Origin: Deltaproteobacteria bacterium UBA4427
Lineage (GTDB): Bacteria > Myxococcota_A > UBA9160 > UBA4427
Length of the DNA: 10,337 nt
Direction of reading: 5' to 3'
Assembly (NCBI GenBank): GCA_002390675.1
Contig: DGPZ01000036.1
Location: 1 to 10,337, forward strand
A program made the translations under genes and the position numbers. This document shows positions 6,480-10,337 of this stretch, piece by piece. The notes beneath the pieces were generated by a model. That model had not been told where the DNA came from, did no database searches, and saw nothing but the letters and a program-made list of their open reading frames with translations. Positions within the stretch are counted from its first letter, which is position 1; the number at the start of each line of letters is the position of its first letter.

Positions 6480-7515
6480 CGCGACGCAGGATAACGGCAT
6501 CAGTCGCCACAGACGGGACGAACCCTCGAAGTTGGCACCCTCAGAGAAAGTTTCATCGACCGCCTCGCGTTCGAAGCGCTGCGAAAGCGAATCTATCCGC
6601 CTCGGCGAAATGCTCGAGGCCAGCCCACACTCGACAGCCGCGAGCCCGAGTAGATTCGCAAAGTAGTGGTTGCCGTTGCCAAAAACTTCGAACTCGAGGC
6701 AGACGCGCACATACTTGGCGTGGTCACGAAGGCTCTCCTGCCATCGCTGCCAACGCGACTCGGAGAGTGCCCCCGAATCCCTGAGATTGGTAGAGGGCGA
6801 ACGTCCAGGAGAATGCGCGAAGCGCAACTTCCATTGCGGATAACCAATGGATGCCAGGAGCGAAGGGGTTCTCGTCGAGAAATGAGTCGACTAGAAATAG
6901 ATACGACTCCGCCCAACGCTCTTCGCTCGTTAGCCAATAGGCCTGCGCAAGCGGTGCCGCAAACTGGAAACGCGCGGGCTCCCAACACTGCTTTGGATCA
7001 GCATCCGAACGGGGATAGACGTCAAGCGCGGCCCGACACAACACCGTTGCGTCCCACCTAAACTCGCGAGTTGGATCGGCATGCCAATCAGGGGGATCCA
7101 ACGGCGTCCTTTACCCGAGAAGCGTTAAGTCTCCCTCTGCGACCTGCGCGGCCCGGTCGGGCAACAGATTTGCCTCGTCTGCGAACCACCGCTCGATCAA
7201 AAGACGCGTGGCACGTGGCGCCTCCAGTCTGGCGAGCCTGAAAGGTGGGGGCACGCGCTTCAACTCTTCGAGAGGCGTCGCCGTGCGCGAGGTCGAAACC
7301 CCTGGGCGAAGCAAGGAAATTTCATCACCAAGCAACAGGCGACGTGCCCCAATGACGATACGGGGCGTGATGGAAGCCCGAACCACAGTCGATAACGGCC
7401 CGTGTACCAGCGGACCAAAGCTCGCTTCGAAGGGATGCGCGAGGTCGCAGGTCCGGCGGATTGCCGGTTCGGCTGCCTCGTCGCGGCGCGAGTTGTCGGC
7501 CGTCACAGGAGCCAT
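6480..7515 (-). pseudogene. Heparinase II/III-type polysaccharide lyase relic, N-terminal part only
   Basis: The family consists of lyases with an alpha-helical toroid followed by a beta domain. They cleave uronic-acid polysaccharides and often sit in exopolysaccharide loci. Minus-strand motifs in order are PPDWHADPTREFRW (right after position 7101), AAPLAQAYWLTSEERWAE, NPFAPGIHWLSAMEVALRAF, then after a frameshift near 6795 GNGNHYFANLLGL and SEGANFEGS. The N-terminal part, from a possible ATG at 7515, is in the same frame as the DWHADP block but is cut off by TAA 7113-7111. So there is at least one nonsense change and one frameshift. Soon after NFEGS the sequence passes straight into the start of the apt relic at 6479. 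The catalytic remainder and the whole C-terminal domain are gone. It is divergent from the glycosyltransferase gene at 7618. The N-terminal boundary is uncertain, as similarity is weak above about 7440. Confidence 0.78.
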
Positions 7516-7617
7516 TCCAGTGCCGCAGACACCTTCCTACGGTAACGTTGGCGGATCGATCTTCGTTCCACACCAACCGTTATTACGAAGACCGCCCTCT
7601 CGTACGCTGGAGCGATA

Positions 7618-8796
7618 ATGCTAGCGGAACTCGCCGCCACCGACACACCGAAGCGAAAGGTCTGTGTCTTGCTCTCGGTACATCCGTATGACGACGGTCG
7701 CGTGTTCTTCAAGGAGATCCGCTCGACCCTCGCAGCGGGATACGATGTCGACATCGTTGCAACCACAGCCCCCGGTACAGAAACCTTTGACTTTCACGGC
7801 GCAACCGTGATCCCCCTACCGCGCATCGCTGGACGCTTGGGCCTCCCGCTCAACTGGTGGCGAATTTTCCGCGCCGCTCGCGCCACAAACGCCGATCTCT
7901 ATCATTTTCACGACCCGGACCTCCTTCTCGTGGCCTGCCTCCTCAAGATCTGGACCGGCCGCCCCGTCGTTCACGACATCCATGAAGGCAACGCGGAAGG
8001 GATGCTCGTCAAGAACTACCTCCCAAAGTGGAGTCGCCGAATCCTTTACGTCCTGATGTGGATCTGGGAAACGGTATTGAGCTGGTTTGTGGGCAACGTA
8101 ATCGTCGTGGAACCCACAAACGGAGATAGGTTTAGGAAGCTCGGTTGCCGGGTCTGCCTCGTCGAGAACTTCGCGCTGGCCGATCAATTCCCCAATGAAC
8201 CGAGCGATCCGATGGAACGGCCGCCGCATGTGCTCTTCGTTGGCACATTGAGTCCAGAACGCGGCTGCCTCATGATTCCCGAGATCGCGAGACACTTACG
8301 CGCCCTACGACCCGGCTCAGAGATAATCGTGACCGACCGCTGGTTCAGCGAAGAATCCCGTAATGCGATGGGGCAGCAAATCGAAGAACTCGGGGTACAG
8401 GACGTCGTCCGCTTCGTTCCCAACGTGAAGCTCGACAAACTTCCCGAGTACCTCCAGAGCGCACGGATCGGTCTTTGTCTCGTAGAAGTCAACGCGGTCA
8501 GCCTTCGCCAGAACTTCACGAAACTCTTTGAGTACATGGCGGGTGGCCTCGCAATTGTTGCGAACGACCACCCGAACAAACGACTCTACTTCGAACTTGC
8601 TGAATCAGGCGAGCTCACAGACTATGAGCCTCAAGCCATCGCGAATGCCATCGCGGGCATAATGGACGATCCAGAAGCGCTTCGGCGATATGCGAAGAAT
8701 GGACGCCGCGCATTCACGACCCGGTTCAATTGGGCTACAGCTGCGAATAATATGATCCACTTTTACGATGAAATTTGCGATGTGCGGAGGTCGTAG
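7618..8796 (+). CDS. Family 4 (GT-B fold) glycosyltransferase
   Basis: Predicted cytoplasmic or membrane-associated glycosyltransferase of 392 aa that moves a sugar from an activated donor to a growing glycan. The N-terminal half has a Rossmann start KVCVLLSVHPYDDGRVFFKE (about 14-33) and a YHFHDPDLLLVACLL segment (95-109) typical of the acceptor domain of capsule and O-antigen GT4 enzymes. An amphipathic or hydrophobic stretch lies at about 141-164. The C-terminal donor domain shows VLFVGTLSPERG (205-216) and NFTKLFEYMAGGLAIVAND (299-317). The latter matches the K..EYMA.G nucleotide-sugar-binding region, with Glu305 as the likely key residue. ATG 7618 is preceded by GGAG (7609-7612) with short spacing. 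The stop codon directly abuts the next gene, so the two are likely co-transcribed and perhaps translationally coupled. Donor and acceptor are unknown. Confidence 0.88.
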   Translation: MLAELAATDTPKRKVCVLLSVHPYDDGRVFFKEIRSTLAAGYDVDIVATTAPGTETFDFHGATVIPLPRIAGRLGLPLNWWRIFRAARATNADLYHFHDPDLLLVACLLKIWTGRPVVHDIHEGNAEGMLVKNYLPKWSRRILYVLMWIWETVLSWFVGNVIVVEPTNGDRFRKLGCRVCLVENFALADQFPNEPSDPMERPPHVLFVGTLSPERGCLMIPEIARHLRALRPGSEIIVTDRWFSEESRNAMGQQIEELGVQDVVRFVPNVKLDKLPEYLQSARIGLCLVEVNAVSLRQNFTKLFEYMAGGLAIVANDHPNKRLYFELAESGELTDYEPQAIANAIAGIMDDPEALRRYAKNGRRAFTTRFNWATAANNMIHFYDEICDVRRS

Positions 8797-9363
8797 ATGC
8801 CGAACACCTTCGAACCGTGCCACCCGCAAGATTATTCCACTGGGCTCAAGCTCAAAATCTTCCTGCGCGGCATTCGCACTTGGCTTCGAATTCGACTGAA
8901 TGGCTACAAGTTCCGGTCGCTCGGCGCGCATTTCACTTGCGGCGACAGTCTGTTCGTTTATCCAAATCACGTCTCTATCGGGGACCACGTCTACATCGGC
9001 CGGCATTCGCATCTGGCCGGCGATATCACGATCGGGGACTACTGCTTGCTCGCTTCCTATGTCGCCTTCGTGGGCGGGGATCATCCGATCGACGTCGCGG
9101 GCTTCCCGATGTGCTTCGCCGGAGGCCCACACCTCGAGCCGACGATCGTCGAACGCGACGTCTGGATCGGCCACGGGGTAACTGTGCTGCAAGGCGTTCG
9201 AATCGGCGAGGGCAGCGTCATCGCTACGGGATCCGTCGTCACCAAAGACATCCCGTCGAATAGCATTGTCATTGGGAATCCCGCTCGGGTGCACAGGGCA
9301 CGCTTCGACGCCGACACGCTCGCCGCCCACCGCAAGGCGCTTCTCAAAAACGGGTTCGACTGA
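8797..9363 (+). CDS. Hexapeptide-repeat (left-handed beta-helix) acyltransferase
   Basis: Predicted 188-aa O-acetyltransferase of the LbH family, probably trimeric and cytoplasmic, using acetyl-CoA to decorate a sugar. An N-terminal helical part (about 1-40) precedes imperfect hexapeptide repeats such as VSIGDHVYIGRHSHLAG and ITIGDYCLL. The loop FVGGDHPID holds the likely catalytic histidine at residue 96. The repeats resume with VWIGHGVTVLQGVRIGEGS, and VIATGSVVTKDIPSNSIVIG leads to the usual cap NPARVHR. Size and order match maltose/galactoside/serine acetyltransferase relatives. ATG 8797 follows the glycosyltransferase TAG without a gap, and GGAGG at 8786-8790 gives 6-nt spacing. The pairing with a GT4 enzyme suggests it acetylates a glycan residue or its precursor. 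That is inferred from context only. Confidence 0.9.
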   Translation: MPNTFEPCHPQDYSTGLKLKIFLRGIRTWLRIRLNGYKFRSLGAHFTCGDSLFVYPNHVSIGDHVYIGRHSHLAGDITIGDYCLLASYVAFVGGDHPIDVAGFPMCFAGGPHLEPTIVERDVWIGHGVTVLQGVRIGEGSVIATGSVVTKDIPSNSIVIGNPARVHRARFDADTLAAHRKALLKNGFD

Positions 9364-9395
9364 GCCGTCGCGGCTAGATCGCCACCCCACTAAGT

Positions 9396-9413
9396 TCGTT
9401 GGTGCGTCAACGA
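9396..9413. terminator. Small hairpin between convergent genes, possible weak terminator
   Basis: TCGTTG (9396-9401) pairs with CAACGA (9408-9413) around a 6-nt loop. It lies in the 69-bp gap between the acyltransferase stop and the convergent phosphatase-family stop. No U-run follows on either strand, so factor-independent termination is doubtful. This is the only hairpin of note in the gap. Confidence 0.25.
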
Positions 9414-9432
9414 GATCCCCGTGCAGCGGTAG

Positions 9433-10337
9433 TTATTCGATGTAGCCGAGTGCTCTCAACTGCTCTTCCGTCGAGGCATCGATTCGCTCTTCCGAGCCTT
9501 GCCCCTGCGTCCCCAATGCTTCCTGAATTCCACCGTAGGTCTGAATACGGATCGGAGTGACATCGTCCTCAAAAAGGTCCAATCGTGCTGGGTGCGCCAT
9601 TTCGTCCGCGACAGGCAAGCCGAGTCCGGCCAGGACCGTCGGCGCGATGTCATAGACCGAGAGATCGAGCCGCTGTGAATCCGCAGCGATCCCCGGACCG
9701 ACAGCGATGAAAATGCCTTCGGCTCTATGCTTGCCGCGACCTGTATCATAGTCCGTCGTGAATCCATGATCGCTGACCACAAACACGGTCGTATCGGGGC
9801 CGAGAATTTCGAGTAACTCCCCCAGATCTCGATCGACGCGACGATAGGCGTCCCGCACGTAGTCGCGCGTCCAATTCGAGGGCGCGTCAACCCCAAATTC
9901 ATCCGTGAGGACGGGGCGCGTGGTCGCGTCAGACCAGAATCCGTGCGAAACGCGATCGGGCAACGTAAACACAAAGCCGAACAACGAGAAAGGTTTGCCC
10001 GCAAGCGCCTTCGCTGCTCTGTATTGCAAGTCGGAGGTCTGCTCGAGATGCTCAACGAGCGGCTGATGAATCTCGAGATCGGTCGCGGCCTTCCATCCGA
10101 CACCCTCGACGATATAGCGACCGTCGGGAGCGATTTCCTGCGCATCAACATTTCCGCCTAACAACTGAAAACGAGGCGAAATCGGCGATTGAAAAGGAGG
10201 CGTGACATAGAGATCGCCCGACTCGAGTCGATTGACTCGAACGAACGCCGCTTGCCCCCCAGCATCAACATCCAGCCAGGGAGACCACTCCCCTCGCGAG
10301 AGCGAGAAAGTCGCCTCTCCGACGTCGATCGAAAGTG
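9433..10337 (-). CDS. Alkaline-phosphatase-superfamily hydrolase (type I phosphodiesterase/nucleotide pyrophosphatase-like), N-terminus beyond window
   Basis: The minus-strand frame is open from the right window edge to TAA 9435-9433, giving about 300 C-terminal residues. The family-defining metal-binding motif VFVVSDHGF is visible (around 9760-9790), followed by a KHRAEGIFIAVGPGI segment whose histidine is the expected second-site ligand. LSVYDIAPTVLAGLGLPVADEM comes next, the standard C-terminal helix of this superfamily (nucleotide pyrophosphatases, phosphoglycerate mutase-like enzymes, phosphonate hydrolases). The tail EEQLRALGYIE resembles those of similar proteins where the last residues read as a short ALGYIE helix. 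The catalytic Thr/Ser nucleophile should lie upstream, outside the window. Substrate is unknown; members cleave phosphodiesters, lipid headgroups or sulfates. It is convergent with the glycosyltransferase/acyltransferase pair, so it is probably not in that operon. Confidence 0.85.
   Translation of the reverse strand, partial: LSIDVGEATFSLSRGEWSPWLDVDAGGQAAFVRVNRLESGDLYVTPPFQSPISPRFQLLGGNVDAQEIAPDGRYIVEGVGWKAATDLEIHQPLVEHLEQTSDLQYRAAKALAGKPFSLFGFVFTLPDRVSHGFWSDATTRPVLTDEFGVDAPSNWTRDYVRDAYRRVDRDLGELLEILGPDTTVFVVSDHGFTTDYDTGRGKHRAEGIFIAVGPGIAADSQRLDLSVYDIAPTVLAGLGLPVADEMAHPARLDLFEDDVTPIRIQTYGGIQEALGTQGQGSEERIDASTEEQLRALGYIE

Noticed and set aside
5109..7515. A compact novel multi-gene system made of the small frames in this region
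   Set aside because: Every sizeable frame here resolves into a frame-shifted piece of a known family (transposase, methyltransferase, Apt, heparinase) or its antisense, so there is no support for new functional genes.
8605..9390. Long minus-strand open frame opposite the glycosyltransferase and acyltransferase genes
   Set aside because: It is antisense to two well-supported genes, has no recognisable motif, and is the kind of shadow frame expected in high-GC coding DNA.

Overview
The window reads as a chromosomal segment from a moderately high-GC Gram-negative bacterium. The genes look like those of deltaproteobacterial or myxobacterial-type lineages, but that placement is an impression from gene style and codon use, not a demonstrated assignment. 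There are seven intact or edge-truncated protein genes. Between them lies about 2.8 kb (4708-7515) of broken genes. I see no RNA gene, CRISPR array or intact mobile element.

Left part (1-2168, + strand): the C-terminal three quarters of a MATE-family membrane transporter, cut by the window edge, then a complete SDR-family sugar-nucleotide epimerase that best fits UDP-glucuronate 4-epimerase. Converging on it from the - strand is a two-gene unit, apt then mtnA (3843 down to 2196). Apt salvages adenine and MtnA isomerises 5-methylthioribose 1-phosphate. These are the two products of methylthioadenosine phosphorolysis, so the pair looks like part of methionine/purine salvage. Across a 138-bp divergent intergenic region from apt is a complete class I SAM-dependent methyltransferase (3982-4707, +).

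Middle part (4708-7515): a gene graveyard. In order it holds an unassigned stretch; the frameshifted C-terminal part of an IS5/IS1182-like transposase (+); the 3' part of a second copy of the methyltransferase with in-frame stops (+); a full-length but broken second copy of apt (-); and the N-terminal part of a heparinase II/III-type polysaccharide lyase (-), which runs straight into the apt relic and carries a stop and a frameshift. The live pair is arranged apt(-)/methyltransferase(+), divergent. The dead pair is methyltransferase'(+)/apt'(-), convergent. That is the order expected at the internal junction of a tandem apt-methyltransferase duplication.

Right part (7618-10337): a GT4 glycosyltransferase directly followed by a hexapeptide-repeat acyltransferase (+, stop and start codons abutting), then a convergent alkaline-phosphatase-superfamily hydrolase (-) that runs off the right edge. 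The UDP-sugar epimerase, glycosyltransferase, acetyltransferase, methyltransferase and heparinase relic together suggest the edge of a surface or exopolysaccharide locus that has been rearranged and partly lost. I found no convincing new defence or regulatory system. The most interesting content is the paired pseudogenes and what they say about the locus's history.
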